A DNA stretch of 33,631 nt from IMCC26077 sp044344975 (GCA_044344975.1 JBIJBY010000003.1:1-33631), one strand, 5' to 3'; counted from the stretch's first letter, positions 25,748 through 32,475 are shown. Program-made: numbers and translations. Notes: a model not told the origin generated them from the sequence alone.

Positions 25748-25973
25748 CTTTGCGAAATCTCGCTTCGTCCACTCTGAAAAAATCGTGCGCTCTTCCGTCG
25801 ATATGAATAACAGGAACCTGCTCGCCATATTTTTCAATCAGTTCTGAATTACCATCGATAAATTTTTCATCAATCTCATATGCAAATTCACTTTGCAGCT
25901 CGACTATTTTCTCCATCGCCACTTCACAGAGATGGCAACCTCGCCTGGAATAGACAGTAACAATCCGAGCCAC
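25737..25973 (-). CDS. Glutaredoxin-like protein (DUF836 type)
   Basis: A 78 aa thioredoxin-fold protein with a C-x2-C active site in YSRRGCHLCE (C13, C16) and the cis-proline segment QVPVIHIDG. Length and the CHLC site match small glutaredoxin-like (DUF836) proteins common in actinobacteria. It starts with GTG directly after the ygfZ stop (TAAGTG), so it is the last gene of the Fur-ygfZ unit. Redox partner unknown. Confidence 0.88.
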   Translation of the reverse strand: MARIVTVYSRRGCHLCEVAMEKIVELQSEFAYEIDEKFIDGNSELIEKYGEQVPVIHIDGRAHDFFRVDEARFRKALA

Positions 25974-26879
25974 TTATGGAGCAACAATCTCAACTTGGGT
26001 AGCAGGAATACTTCCAACATGTACCGTCGCATCGAGCGGGATTGAGCGCTTGAGAAGTGCCAGGGCGATGGAGCCAAGTTCATGGTGGCGAGCTACTGTG
26101 CCAAGAAAACCAATGCTCTTTCCTTCAAGTGTTACCGGCGTACCCGCAACAGGAAGTTCCACGCCGGAACCATCAAGATGGAGCAAGGTCAATCGCCGTG
26201 GTGGCTTACCAAGATTAAAAACTTTAGCCACGGTCTCTTGTCCGCGATAGCACCCTTTATTCATGTGAACTGCGATATTTAAAATTCCCAGCTCATTGGG
26301 AATCGTTTTCGCATCGCTCTCAAAACCAAATCTAGGTTGGCCTAGTTCCACTCGATGGGCATCTAGCGCCCATGTTCCTACCTCGAGCGCAGAAAGCGCA
26401 AAACTACTCTTCATACTTTCAATTTCATTTCTTGGGACAAGCGCATATGGACCACCAATTTCATCTGTTTTCCCTGGCGCTTTAAAGAGCGCGACCTCGG
26501 CGCTAGCATCTCGCACCTCAACGCGCAAGGAAAAGCGCATTCGGTCTAAGAAATTGAGTAGTCCCTGGTGGGTAGAAATTTCTGTAAAAATAAAAAGTGT
26601 ACTTCCATCATCAATAAGTAAGAGTGGAAACTCAAGATGGCCTTGTGGATCTAAGATGTAACCGCTTTTCCAGAGACCTGGTTGCAAATTCTCAACATCT
26701 TGCGTGGAGAGTGAATGAATCCAGGTAAGGCGATCCGCTCCTTCAATCGCTAATGCAGGTAGGTGCCCCAGATTCGCGAAAGCTTTTCCCTCTGCAAGTG
26801 CTCGTTGTTCTTTTACTGGTTCACCAAAGTGCCAAACAGCTCCGATATCAGGGCCGGCATCTACAAATACAGCGCTCAT
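25974..26879 (-). CDS. ygfZ: Folate-binding protein YgfZ (GcvT-like)
   Basis: Tetrahydrofolate-dependent protein that helps assemble or maintain certain Fe-S enzymes. The 301 aa protein has the diagnostic KGCYRGQE motif at about residues 208-215 with its functional cysteine, followed by TVAKVFNLGKPPRRL, and an N-terminal GcvT-like half with LTWIHSLSTQDVENL. Its ATG overlaps the Fur-family stop as ATGA. A folate/Fe-S maintenance protein between a metalloregulator and a glutaredoxin-like protein suggests a shared role in metal or oxidative stress, which is inference. Confidence 0.93.
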   Translation of the reverse strand: MSAVFVDAGPDIGAVWHFGEPVKEQRALAEGKAFANLGHLPALAIEGADRLTWIHSLSTQDVENLQPGLWKSGYILDPQGHLEFPLLLIDDGSTLFIFTEISTHQGLLNFLDRMRFSLRVEVRDASAEVALFKAPGKTDEIGGPYALVPRNEIESMKSSFALSALEVGTWALDAHRVELGQPRFGFESDAKTIPNELGILNIAVHMNKGCYRGQETVAKVFNLGKPPRRLTLLHLDGSGVELPVAGTPVTLEGKSIGFLGTVARHHELGSIALALLKRSIPLDATVHVGSIPATQVEIVAP

Positions 26880-27283
26880 GATTCGTCAGAACATTTGGAG
26901 CATTTTCCATATACAGCAAAGTGGGTAACGTCTGTTTTGAATCCATAATCATCTGCAAGCGCATTAACGAAAGTGGCTGCCGTATCAATTGGCGCTTCGC
27001 CAACGCTGCCACACTTGCCACAAACTAAATGAAGATGATTGACCTCTTCTGCAGCGTGATAGGTAGCGCCACCATGCCCTAAGTGGGTGTGTAGCACGAG
27101 GCCCACATTTTCTAACGTTTCTAGATTTCGATAGACAGTCGAAAGGTTGATGCTCGGGTGAGTTCGGTGAATGTATTCGGCGATATCTTCAGGAGTTGCA
27201 TGGCCGAGCGCTCGAACAGCGGTGAGCACTAATTCGCGTTGCGGAGTTAATCGAAGACCTCGTTCGCGGAGCTCATCTCTCAT
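26876..27283 (-). CDS. Fur-family metalloregulator (Nur-like histidine pattern)
   Basis: A 135 aa repressor with an N-terminal winged helix (RLTPQRELVLTAVRALGHAT, SINLSTVYRNLETLENVGLV) and a C-terminal metal-binding and dimer domain. Two CxxC pairs (C88/C91 and C128/C131) form the usual structural zinc site. Candidate sensing ligands are H28, H65, H67, H83, H85 and H121. Shifted by five residues, these fall on most of the histidines I recall for the nickel-responsive Nur of Streptomyces, so Nur is as likely as Zur or PerR. TAAAGA lies 6 bases before the ATG, a near match to the leaderless signature; AGAGG within it could instead serve as a ribosome-binding site. Confidence 0.9.
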   Translation of the reverse strand: MRDELRERGLRLTPQRELVLTAVRALGHATPEDIAEYIHRTHPSINLSTVYRNLETLENVGLVLHTHLGHGGATYHAAEEVNHLHLVCGKCGSVGEAPIDTAATFVNALADDYGFKTDVTHFAVYGKCSKCSDES

Positions 27284-27340
27284 GGGACCTCTTTAAAACA
27301 CCTGACATCATGGGATAAGCGTAGAGCGTAAACGCCCTTA

Positions 27341-27796
27341 CTACTGCACGTTGGCGGGGCTTTTTCCTGCCGAACGCTGATTTACGTTAAATGCGCGCAC
27401 GAGCAGTAAGTAAACCTTGCAACCGAGGCAGAAATTAAATGCCGCATTTAAGAAAGCTGCGGAAAGCGCGAAGGCAATTGCAAGAGTAAATAGGAGAGAG
27501 ATGCCGCTTGCTACACCAACAAGGGCCACCGCACCGAAGAGGAAACCAACTGCTTGAGCGAACCTTGGCGGACGCTCATCCTCGAAGGTAGGAGATGATT
27601 TCAAACGCGGTTTTACAACTGCGCGAAAGATTGATGCATAAGGAGTTCGTGCTGGACCAAAAGTTGCGCCGATCGCAAATACCGCAGTTTGCCATAAGGC
27701 AAGAATCCACGATTCAGTCGCTAACGTAAGCGCCAACACAAAAGTAGTGAGCAGCGCGCTAAATCGTGCGCCACGTACATCAATCTGCTTCAACAT
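27341..27796 (-). CDS. DUF4395 membrane protein
   Basis: A 151 aa protein with four hydrophobic segments and a C-terminal CLGCKVYLLL motif (C123, C126) typical of DUF4395. In actinobacteria this family travels with thioredoxin, thiosulfate sulfurtransferase and DUF1416 genes and often follows a short 'putative leader peptide'. Here the thioredoxin and leader are present, but the sulfurtransferase and DUF1416 genes are not; the next gene downstream is the Fur-family regulator. It has a good ribosome-binding site (AGGAGAGAG, complement of 27799-27807). That site can pair with the end of the upstream leader ORF, so translation is probably regulated. Confidence 0.88.
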   Translation of the reverse strand: MLKQIDVRGARFSALLTTFVLALTLATESWILALWQTAVFAIGATFGPARTPYASIFRAVVKPRLKSSPTFEDERPPRFAQAVGFLFGAVALVGVASGISLLFTLAIAFALSAAFLNAAFNFCLGCKVYLLLVRAFNVNQRSAGKSPANVQ

Positions 27797-27908
27797 ATCT
27801 CTCTCCTAAAACTATTTTTGTATTTCAGATAATTCAGAAAACAAGGGGTAACGCTCTATTGGATGAGCCACTACGCGGGCCGCTCGACAATCAGAAGATT
27901 GTTAATGA
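27797..27908 (-). promoter_or_regulatory. Probable cysteine-responsive attenuator region before the DUF4395 gene
   Basis: On the minus strand the Shine-Dalgarno segment TTAGGAGAGA (complement of 27800-27809) can pair continuously with TCTTTCTTAA (complement of 27909-27918), giving 10 bp including two G-U pairs. The second segment runs from the last base of the leader ORF's only Cys codon through its stop codon. Between them a hairpin ACAATC/GATTGT with loop TTCT (27887-27902) begins 6 bases after the leader stop; it lacks a U-tract, so transcription termination is unlikely. The model is that a ribosome waiting at the Cys codon frees the ribosome-binding site. Confidence 0.55.
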
Positions 27909-27992
27909 TTAAGAAAGACAGCGCGAAGAAGTTGCGCGACCGTAATCGATCGTCCGTCGTTTGATTAACGACACTTCCTTCTTTGCGAACAT
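27909..27992 (-). CDS. Leaderless regulatory leader peptide (27 aa)
   Basis: Short ORF too small for routine gene calling. It begins at the ATG 27990-27992, exactly 6 bases after a TACCCT -10 box, so the message probably starts at the ATG. The C-terminal half KRRTIDYGRATSSRC, then LS and stop, resembles actinobacterial 'putative leader peptides' of the RRHVDLxRVxSxxC type found before sulfur genes, where mycobacterial examples respond to cysteine supply. It holds one Cys, third from the end. It lies in the 269-base gap between the thioredoxin and DUF4395 genes. I infer regulatory translation rather than a functional peptide. Confidence 0.6.
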   Translation of the reverse strand: MFAKKEVSLIKRRTIDYGRATSSRCLS

Positions 27993-27998
27993 AAGAGA

Positions 27999-28004
27999 AG
28001 GGTA
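27999..28004 (-). promoter_or_regulatory. -10 box of the leader-ORF promoter
   Basis: TACCCT on the minus strand, 6 bases before the ATG of the leader ORF. It implies that the DUF4395 gene has its own promoter separate from the upstream thioredoxin gene, with transcription starting at the leader ORF. Confidence 0.5.
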
Positions 28005-28065
28005 TTAGCCATAGTGCGAGAGTGCGAATTGCAAGTGATTTGCGATTACTCGTAGGCAGTACCCG

Positions 28066-28479
28066 CTAATTGAGCGCTTCCAAAGAGGCGAGCACTTGAG
28101 CCTTCCGTGGAGCGCCTACCGCGCGGGCTATCTCGAACCCCTTGCTATCGAGGATGAGCGTGGTTGGGGTGGAGAGGATTCCCACCTTTCGGACCAGTTC
28201 CAATTTCTCTTCGGCATCGATATCTATATGTATAACTCCAACAGATATAGCTGCGACCTCGCCCAAAATCACACGCGTTGCTCGGCACGGGGTGCAGAAG
28301 GCAGAGGAGAACTGCAGGAGAGTCGCGCGCTCGCCGAGAGCGCCAATATCGGCAGGCGTTAATCGAAGACGGTGCTCGCGACCTGCTCTATCGCGGACCC
28401 GGCCATCACGGTGGCGATACCAGTAGCCATAGCCCGTAGCGATCGCCAAGACGATCCCGAGTATCACCAGATTCTCCAC
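28066..28479 (-). CDS. Membrane-anchored thioredoxin-family protein
   Basis: A 137 aa protein with one N-terminal hydrophobic segment (about residues 3-19), then a basic linker and a thioredoxin domain with active site FCTPC (C62, C65) and cis-proline in LSTPTTLILD (P105). It corresponds in position to the thioredoxin-like gene (thiX) found divergent from glnR in M. tuberculosis. The start codon is uncertain: GTG at 28477-28479 follows a TACCCT box by one base only, and a second GTG four codons later is also possible. It probably supplies electrons to a sulfur or disulfide pathway with DUF4395. Confidence 0.88.
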   Translation of the reverse strand: MENLVILGIVLAIATGYGYWYRHRDGRVRDRAGREHRLRLTPADIGALGERATLLQFSSAFCTPCRATRVILGEVAAISVGVIHIDIDAEEKLELVRKVGILSTPTTLILDSKGFEIARAVGAPRKAQVLASLEALN

Positions 28480-28484
28480 GAGGG

Positions 28485-28490
28485 TATTCT
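28485..28490 (+). promoter_or_regulatory. -10 box of the leaderless glnR promoter
   Basis: TATTCT is followed by 6 bases and the ATG at 28497, with no ribosome-binding site. On the minus strand TACCCT (complement of 28481-28486) overlaps it and may serve the divergent thioredoxin gene, so both promoters compete for the same few bases. Confidence 0.55.
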
Positions 28491-28496
28491 TCCACT

Positions 28497-29210
28497 ATGG
28501 CGAAGCTCTTGTTACTTACCAACTCTCGCCACTCCAGCGCGGAGGTTCTGCCCTCTCTTACGCTCTTGCAACACCAGGTCCGCATCCTTCCCGCTGAAGT
28601 ATCTGTGCTGGTTGATGCGCCCTCTATCGATTTACTCCTGATTGATGCGCGCCGCGATCTTGGGGCGATGAAGAATCTGACTCGCCTGCTCACCTCTACC
28701 GGAGTTGGTGCACCAGTAATGGTCGTTGTTACTGAAGGCGGATTACCAGCGCTCACCTCTGAATGGGGCGTTGATGAGTGCATACTTGATTCTGCCGGTC
28801 CGGCCGAGGTGGAAGCACGTGTGCGTCTTGCCATCTCTCGTTACAAAGAAACCGTTGATGCACGCAATAGCTCTGGAAATGGAAATGAAATTCGCTCCGG
28901 CGAGGTTGCTATCGATGAGCACTCGTACACCGCACGCGTCAAAGGACGCGCACTTGATTTAACGTATAAAGAGTTTGAACTTCTTAAGTACCTCGCGCAA
29001 CATCCTGGTCGAGTCTTCACGCGCGCCCAACTTCTCCAAGAAGTCTGGGGATACGACTACTTCGGGGGCACTCGGACGGTTGATGTCCATATTCGTCGCC
29101 TTCGTGCCAAATTGGGCCCTGAATTCGAGGCGATGATTAGCACGGTGCGCCATGTTGGGTACCGATTTAACGCCGCAGGTACCGAAAACCTTACGGGCAT
29201 TCTCGATTAA
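28497..29210 (+). CDS. glnR: GlnR-type orphan response regulator
   Basis: OmpR/PhoB-family transcription factor of 237 aa that closely resembles the nitrogen-metabolism regulator GlnR. The receiver domain (about 1-118) keeps Asp50 (LLLIDARRD), but other phosphorylation residues are degenerate, as in orphan GlnR, where Asp50 stabilises the dimer rather than accepting phosphate. The GlnR-like stretches LLLLTN, VVVTEGGLPALTSEWG and AGPAEVEARVRLA are present. The winged-helix domain (about 128-228) has the conserved block TYKEFELLKYLAQHPGRVFT, then EVWGYDYFGGTRTVDVH. No histidine kinase gene is adjacent. Glutamine synthetase, ammonium transporter and nitrate genes are the expected targets, from family knowledge. 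It is divergent from the thioredoxin gene with a 17-base gap. Confidence 0.93.
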   Translation: MAKLLLLTNSRHSSAEVLPSLTLLQHQVRILPAEVSVLVDAPSIDLLLIDARRDLGAMKNLTRLLTSTGVGAPVMVVVTEGGLPALTSEWGVDECILDSAGPAEVEARVRLAISRYKETVDARNSSGNGNEIRSGEVAIDEHSYTARVKGRALDLTYKEFELLKYLAQHPGRVFTRAQLLQEVWGYDYFGGTRTVDVHIRRLRAKLGPEFEAMISTVRHVGYRFNAAGTENLTGILD

Positions 29211-29224
29211 TAAATCCTGAGAGT

Positions 29225-29259
29225 AGACTTTTCGGGGTCGGGCCCTCCGCCCGAAGTCT
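29225..29259 (+). terminator. GC-rich stem-loop after glnR
   Basis: AGACTT-TT-CGGG (29225-29236) pairs with CCCGAAGTCT (29250-29259), giving 10 bp with a two-base bulge around a 13-base loop containing GGGCCC. There is no U-tract. It may be a weak terminator for glnR, or a 5' leader structure of the secreted-protein gene. A TAGACT box (29224-29229) that could be the -10 of that gene overlaps its left arm. Confidence 0.35.
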
Positions 29260-29276
29260 GACCGATGGGGGAAATT

Positions 29277-30605
29277 GTGAAGAAAAAAATTATCGCTCTG
29301 CTCGCGGGAGTCTCGCTACTTGGCGGACTGCTCTCGGCAAGCAATGCAAACGCTGCCAACGCACCACTTCCTGGTGGACCATGGCCAGCTTGCGTAACCG
29401 CTACTGACTTTTTCTGTATTGAAAGCGTTTCAGTTGATAATGGACGAGGCACCGTTGCAAATCTCCAATGGGTAGCAAGTGGTACGGCAAATCCTGTTGA
29501 AGCTGCCGCACCTGCTCCAGCTCCTGCACCTGCAACAAGCCCTGCTGCCGCTGATCCAGCTGCATCGCCAGCTGCATCACCTGCCGCTGCTGCACCAGCT
29601 CCCACGCCTGCTGCACCAGCAGTTGTTGCCCCTGAGGTTGAGACCGTTGCCAGCACAGTCACACGTACTGGTCGCTGGACATCAACCAACTGGAACTCAG
29701 CGCGATTTGGCGTCAAGGGTTACGACGGAATTTTCATTAATGCTCGTCCAACATTCGCAAGTTCATCAAATCTTTGGACGACTATCGAACCAATATTTGT
29801 TAACGCTGCAGATAACAAAACTTTCCTAGCAAATAACAAAGCCTCAGGAAAGAATGCCAGCCTTGATGCCGACACCATCTTCACAGCGAAGATCCGTGTG
29901 AAGTCTGATTACCAACCAAATATCACTCTTGGTGCTGGTGCAGGCATGACGATGAAGGCAACTGATGGCAGTGGCTACCGCGTTTTGACTTTAACAGGTA
30001 AAGCAGTCACCGTTGCATTCGCTGCAGATTCAAAACAGTGCCAAGGCGAGACTGGCAAAGCAACTTCACGCTATGCCACCTTGCAGGCAATCTCCTTCAC
30101 AGAGTTTGGAATTGATGGCGTTTCAAATGACATCATCGTTCTCTCTGATGGACTCTGCAAGCTATCGAGCCCAGTATGGAATGCAGCAGATAAGTCATTC
30201 GTCTTCACTGCAGCTGCACCGCACTTCGATGTTGACGGTACAACCGTTATTCGCGGTTTCTATCGCGCATACATCCCATTTAACGATGCAAAGGTTCTAT
30301 GGGGTCTAGCAAATCCAAATGACGCGGCTAGAGCGCTCGAACTCTCCGTTACAACAGAGGGATCCTCTGGTGAACAGGTTGTTGAGAGTGCGAACATAGC
30401 GGCAAAAAATGGTGTCATCAGCATCGAGTACGAAGGCTTCCAGTATTCACAGCCAAAACTCTCGGTGAAGATGAAGAAGGGCTACAAGCCAGCAGCGTCA
30501 GCAGTTGTGAAGACGCCTGCTAAGAAGACCATCACTTGCGTGAAGGGCAAAATCACCAAGAAGGTCACTACCAAGGCTTGCCCAGCTGGCTTCAAAAAGA
30601 GGTAG
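29277..30605 (+). CDS. Secreted protein with Ala/Pro-rich linker and Cys/Lys tail, function unknown
   Basis: I do not recognise a named family. From the GTG at 29277 (442 aa; GGGGGA ribosome-binding site) there is a clear Sec signal: KKK, hydrophobic core, likely cleavage after A26 (SNANA). A C-x7-C-I element follows (C39, C47; FFCIESVSV), then an Ala/Pro-rich linker (about 76-122). A beta-rich domain of about 280 residues contains AAPHFDVDGT (about 311) and EYEGFQYSQPKLSVKMKK. The lysine-rich tail is TITCVKGKITKK with C421 and C435, ending CPAGFKKR. The next gene has the same three modules. There is no LPXTG or C-terminal hydrophobic anchor. An ATG at 29265 would add four residues but dilute the signal n-region. 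A surface or wall-associated role is inference. Confidence 0.85.
   Translation: MKKKIIALLAGVSLLGGLLSASNANAANAPLPGGPWPACVTATDFFCIESVSVDNGRGTVANLQWVASGTANPVEAAAPAPAPAPATSPAAADPAASPAASPAAAAPAPTPAAPAVVAPEVETVASTVTRTGRWTSTNWNSARFGVKGYDGIFINARPTFASSSNLWTTIEPIFVNAADNKTFLANNKASGKNASLDADTIFTAKIRVKSDYQPNITLGAGAGMTMKATDGSGYRVLTLTGKAVTVAFAADSKQCQGETGKATSRYATLQAISFTEFGIDGVSNDIIVLSDGLCKLSSPVWNAADKSFVFTAAAPHFDVDGTTVIRGFYRAYIPFNDAKVLWGLANPNDAARALELSVTTEGSSGEQVVESANIAAKNGVISIEYEGFQYSQPKLSVKMKKGYKPAASAVVKTPAKKTITCVKGKITKKVTTKACPAGFKKR
29502..29636 (+). repeat. Low-complexity GCN/CCN tract encoding the Ala/Pro linker
   Basis: About 135 bases of imperfect repeats of GCT, GCA, CCT and CCA codons with occasional TCA or GAT. 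It encodes an extended Ala/Pro-rich spacer between the small Cys module and the main domain of the secreted protein. The reverse frames are open only because of this composition. Such tracts are prone to length variation between strains. Confidence 0.8.
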
Positions 30606-30630
30606 TAACTAAATCCACCATCGGTTAGTG

Positions 30631-30669
30631 AAGAGGCTGGTATTGCGAAAGCAGTGCCGGCCTCTTTTT
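30631..30669 (+). terminator. Strong rho-independent terminator
   Basis: A 16-bp stem, AAGAGGCTGGTATTGC (30631-30646) with GCAGTGCCGGCCTCTT (30651-30666), has three G-U pairs and is closed by a GAAA tetraloop. The stem's last TT runs on as TTT (30667-30669). It lies 25 bases after the stop of the first secreted-protein gene and only 20 bases before the start of the second, and I see no promoter after it. The second gene may therefore depend on read-through or on a promoter inside this region. Confidence 0.88.
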
Positions 30670-30689
30670 CAAAAAGAGAGAGATTATTT

Positions 30690-32426
30690 ATGAAAATCAA
30701 AGTAGTGGTAGCCGCGATGCTCGCCTCGCTCTTGATAGCTACTCCGTCGATTGCCAATACAGCACCTGACGAGCAGTTCTATTTCAAAATTAATCCTCCC
30801 GGACCGGAATACATTGGTTACGCATCTTCAAACTCTTTCGAATTGCGAATGTCGAACTCTTCATACATTCAAGTTAAATTCAAAGATGTACCAAATGCAG
30901 AGCAACTACGGGCAATTGATGCAATTTACGAATGCGGTAAGCCCCAATCAAAATGTGTGCCAAGTGATCAAATGAGCCAGAACAAGTTAACTGGTATGTA
31001 CAACGCGCTCCTTGGACCTTGTTCTACCCAAACCTCAGTTGATTGCATCACTTCGCTTTCAGCAACTAAAAGTGATGGCACCTTAATATCAGGGAAAGTT
31101 TCTAACGAATTTACTAGCTACAACCCGCAAGGGTTTGTCGGTGATCCATCGATAAATCTCCCGACTAGTGGCAGCTCCTTTGTGTACGACATCCCAGAGT
31201 TGCCTCATGCAGGTGGCACCAAGTATTTAGTAGTCGCCCAATTAGATGGTAGAAAAGTTTGGAGTAGTCCAAAATTTGCTGAGCCAAATCTTCAACTGGG
31301 CATATTTGCTGTCTCGTTTATTAACGGGTCATTTAATCCCAACACCACCCCATCGGATTTAACGCCTTCAGGAAGAGGGCCCAATGGTGAACCACCAACC
31401 TTGGCAATTGGTCGAAATCACCCGCACCTTGAGCAATGTATTCAACAGAGTAGAACGCAATGCGCAATCCCCCATCCACTCCCGCTCGATGTGAACTTCT
31501 CTCTTTCAATAAAGCTCTCTTCGCAAATCAACGGTTGGCTCCATGGGCGGGTCAGTAACGCCAGCGCCACTTTGGCGGCAAATTCTGATGGATCTACCCA
31601 ATTTCAGGTGACGGCAAAGCCTGTTGTAGTTCCAATGGTTGGGCTCTTCTCAAAGAAGAGCGAACTCACTCCAGAGCTCACCTCTTACTACACCAATATC
31701 CCCAAACCAATGGGCGGCACTGGTCTCTGCAGAGACTTTACTGATACGCCACAGTGCTTGCGGCAACAAACAAGTTTTGGCTCCGAAGGAATGGAAGAAT
31801 TTTTACTTTGGTTAGCCATGATGAAAGAGAAAGCAATCGCCGCGCCAACCCAATGGAGTATCCGAACAATTAGTGATGGTGGCGATCTAGATCGCGCTTG
31901 CTACCAGAATAATAAATCGGTCAGCGGCATTGTGATGACTAACGCAACAAATTACATAAGCGGTCCACCTATTTTTAATACGGCAACGCAAACTCTTGAT
32001 TACAAAGTTGCCGCCCCACACTTCCTCCCTAACGGTGCGGTCTTCAAAGGTACTTATGATCTACTCATCGATTCTCAAGTTGCACGATGCCTATATGGTT
32101 TTAGCAACGCTCCAGTTCAAGCATCAATCAGTGTGCTAAGCGCCGAAGGGGTTGAACAGGTATCAACAACATCCGTTGAAGAGAAGAATGGTTGGATTCA
32201 CCTCTTCGCACAAGGATTTACCTTCTCTAATCCGACCCTTCGAGTAAAAATGACCCAAGCGCCATTAGTTACTCCAACAGAACAGAAGAGTGAGCCAATC
32301 AAAGTTGCTACGCCTAAAGCCAAGACAGTTACAAAGAAGTTGCAAAAGACAATTTCTTGCAAACGTAGTAAATCAATAAAGAAAATAACCGGTCAGAATC
32401 CAAAATGTCCAAGTGGTTATGTGTAG
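30690..32426 (+). CDS. Secreted protein related to its upstream neighbour, function unknown
   Basis: A 578 aa protein starting at ATG 30690, after AGAGAGAG. A longer open frame from 30654 would run through the terminator stem and hide the signal peptide. Signal: MKIKVVVAAMLASLLIATPSIA, cleavage predicted after A22. It shares three elements with the preceding gene: C-x7-C-I (C111, C119; DCITSLS), a domain with VAAPHFLPNGAVFKG (about 439-453) and GFTFSNPTLRVKM, and a tail TISCKRSKSIKK with C557 and C573, ending KCPSGYV. It lacks the Ala/Pro linker and has about 300 extra residues in the middle, including several Cys pairs. Divergent tandem duplication is likely; no enzymatic motif is seen. Confidence 0.85.
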   Translation: MKIKVVVAAMLASLLIATPSIANTAPDEQFYFKINPPGPEYIGYASSNSFELRMSNSSYIQVKFKDVPNAEQLRAIDAIYECGKPQSKCVPSDQMSQNKLTGMYNALLGPCSTQTSVDCITSLSATKSDGTLISGKVSNEFTSYNPQGFVGDPSINLPTSGSSFVYDIPELPHAGGTKYLVVAQLDGRKVWSSPKFAEPNLQLGIFAVSFINGSFNPNTTPSDLTPSGRGPNGEPPTLAIGRNHPHLEQCIQQSRTQCAIPHPLPLDVNFSLSIKLSSQINGWLHGRVSNASATLAANSDGSTQFQVTAKPVVVPMVGLFSKKSELTPELTSYYTNIPKPMGGTGLCRDFTDTPQCLRQQTSFGSEGMEEFLLWLAMMKEKAIAAPTQWSIRTISDGGDLDRACYQNNKSVSGIVMTNATNYISGPPIFNTATQTLDYKVAAPHFLPNGAVFKGTYDLLIDSQVARCLYGFSNAPVQASISVLSAEGVEQVSTTSVEEKNGWIHLFAQGFTFSNPTLRVKMTQAPLVTPTEQKSEPIKVATPKAKTVTKKLQKTISCKRSKSIKKITGQNPKCPSGYV

Positions 32427-32459
32427 TCCTAGCTCTCACGGAGTTGCAGGAATAATTTT
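32427..32459 (+). terminator. Possible rho-independent terminator
   Basis: TCCTAGCTC (32427-32435) pairs with GAGTT-GC-AGGA (32441-32451), a 9-bp stem with one G-U pair, a 2-base bulge and loop TCACG, followed by TAATTTT. It immediately follows the stop of the second secreted-protein gene. It is weaker than the terminator at 30631. Confidence 0.45.
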
Positions 32460-32475
32460 GTCGCTCACGTAGTTA

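Noticed and set aside
27887..27902. Hairpin ACAATC/GATTGT downstream of the leader ORF considered as an intrinsic terminator.
   Set aside because: It has only 6 bp, low G+C and no U-tract. It is kept as a possible part of the attenuator but not called a terminator.
29401..29829. Open frames on both strands over the Ala/Pro-rich tract (Gln/Leu-rich translations).
   Set aside because: They are frame shadows of a low-complexity GC-rich repeat inside a real secreted-protein gene.
30654..30689. 12-codon extension of the second secreted protein.
   Set aside because: It begins inside the terminator stem and would bury the signal peptide behind charged residues.
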